A DNA stretch of 64,000 bases, from positions 22,757 through 86,756 of the forward strand of contig NZ_FQUY01000012.1 in assembly GCF_900129195.1 (NCBI RefSeq), written 5' to 3'. Shown here piece by piece: positions 63,353 to 64,000 of the stretch; within the stretch, counting starts at the first letter, position 1; every line of letters begins with the position of its first letter. This DNA comes from Desulforamulus putei DSM 12395 (lineage in GTDB: Bacteria; Bacillota; Desulfotomaculia; Desulfotomaculales; Desulfotomaculaceae). Below the pieces are notes generated by a model. The model was not told where the DNA came from. It ran no database searches and worked only from the letters and a program-made list of their open reading frames with translations. The translations under genes and the position numbers were made by a program.

Positions 63353-63606
63353 CTTCTGCTGGTGCCGCTTTAGCGGCAAGGGGGTCTCTGGGGAAATAAT
63401 TTAGCTTGAAAAAAAGTGAAGATGAAAATATTATATTATTAACGATTAGTAGTTGTCGTCGATCTATAATAGCGCAAAAGTCCCTGGGGATCGACGACAA
63501 CCTGAAAACAAAAGACCTAAGTAATACGCGGGTTTTTAATTTGGTTAACATCAAACACCGTTTAGGCTGGATATATAAAACCCTTATTTTTAGGGCTTTC
63601 TGATGG
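63353..63606 (+). other. CRISPR leader-like region
   Basis: The AT-rich region before the CRISPR repeat holds a perfect 12-bp inverted repeat TTGTCGTCGATC/GATCGACGACAA (63453-63464 and 63489-63500) with GCAAAAG...CCTGGGG between the arms. A second palindrome GCCGCTTTAGCGGC lies near 63365. The remaining 63250-63352 shows no gene. Confidence 0.55.
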
Positions 63607-63690
63607 GTTTTTAGCCTACCTATGAGGAATTGAAACCCCGCCTTGTCTGCGTCTTTCTACCTTCCAAAATTGCGTTTTTAGCCTACCTAT
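63607..63690 (+). CRISPR. Relic CRISPR array: one full repeat, one spacer, one truncated repeat
   Basis: The 30-nt repeat at 63607-63636 starts GTTTTTAGCC and ends ATTGAAAC, typical of type I-B/III Firmicute repeats. A 37-nt spacer (63637-63673) follows, then the first 17 nt of the repeat (63674-63690) before sequence diverges. Repeat and spacer lengths are those of a genuine array. No cas gene is in the window. Confidence 0.85.
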
Positions 63691-63806
63691 CCTGAAAATT
63701 AAAGCAACATGGCCATGAAAAAGACAATAACAAACTAACCCGGACTAACCTTTTTTTAAAAACACGGTTCCGGATAGCAGAAGGATAATATGTTAACCAA
63801 GAGAAA

Positions 63807-64000
63807 TTAGGCTACTGATTCAACAATGACCGTGACTCCAAGCGATTCTAGCTTCTTGATGGACTGCTTAATAACAGTATCACGTTTGCGTTCTTCATAA
63901 TAAGATGGACCAAGCTCAATATATGGCTGCTTACGTTTTAAAATATGGTAGACTATGGTTAAGATGCTATGGGCAACTGCTACGGCGGCTCGGTTGGCAC
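63807..64000 (-). CDS. IS110-family transposase, 3' end (runs off the window)
   Basis: The open frame to 63807 translates to AVAVAHSILTIVYHILK, PYIELGPSYYEERKR and KLESLGVTVIVE, the typical C-terminal tail of IS110/Transposase_20 proteins. It differs from the transposase at 60599-61834, so it is another element. The rest lies beyond 64000. Confidence 0.8.
   Translation of the reverse strand, partial: ANRAAVAVAHSILTIVYHILKRKQPYIELGPSYYEERKRDTVIKQSIKKLESLGVTVIVESVA

Noticed and set aside
63406..63603. 65-aa frame before the CRISPR repeat
   Set aside because: It spans the inverted repeat of the leader-like region and ends just before the repeat; no ribosome site or family.

Overview
The window looks like the origin-proximal part of a chromosome from an anaerobic, endospore-forming Firmicute of the Desulfotomaculum/Peptococcaceae type. 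Supporting this are sporulation genes (bofA, gin/csfB, a ger operon, yabG, spoVG, SPOCS/DUF3794 proteins), ferredoxin-linked anaerobic metabolism (2-oxoacid:ferredoxin oxidoreductase, ferredoxin-dependent homocysteine synthesis), and riboswitch and T-box control. The genus is inferred from gene content, not from a search.

The backbone follows the Bacillus subtilis yaa/yab order: tRNA-Ser, SRP RNA, dnaX, yaaK, recR, bofA, csfB, a yaaO-like decarboxylase, tmk, holB, ricT, yabA, rsmI, abrB, metG, tatD, yabE-like genes, ksgA/rsmA, yabG, ispE, spoVG, glmU, prs. Modules are inserted between these conserved genes. They are a ferritin-like gene, nucleoside kinase and DUF362 ferredoxin protein (1.9-5.5 kb); a P-loop protein plus a four-subunit 2-oxoacid oxidoreductase (9.3-12.9 kb); a ger germinant-receptor operon with a deleted gerAB copy in front (13.0-17.6 kb); cobO, a cyclase and a SPOCS protein (27.0-29.6 kb); a TPP-riboswitch thiDSGHFE operon (31.8-36.2 kb); and a large spore-coat-like/protease island (39.4-48.3 kb) between yabG and ispE.

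From 57.7 kb the content is a SAM-I-riboswitch homocysteine cluster (DUF39, NIL-ferredoxin, UPF0280). The last 3.6 kb is mobile and eroded: a complete IS110-type transposase with a structured, bridge-RNA-like 5' region, a small zinc-ribbon gene, a ferritin-like gene, a truncated mgtC, a one-spacer CRISPR relic with a leader-like palindrome, and the 3' end of a second IS110-type transposase leaving the window.

RNA control elements recognised: SRP RNA, tRNA-Ser(GGA), a methionine T-box before metG, a TPP riboswitch before thiD, a c-di-AMP (ydaO) riboswitch before a CAP-domain gene and a SAM-I riboswitch. A sigma-H-type promoter precedes spoVG.

Two unusual patterns stand out. First, four genes have a good Shine-Dalgarno at normal spacing before an AUA or AUC codon at the expected N-terminus (9452, 20087, 27835, 29780), which suggests near-cognate initiation or systematic base errors. 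Second, many gene boundaries carry a mosaic intergenic element built of degenerate 7-nt repeats flanked by an inverted block related to GGGTATTCCTTTGGGGTC.
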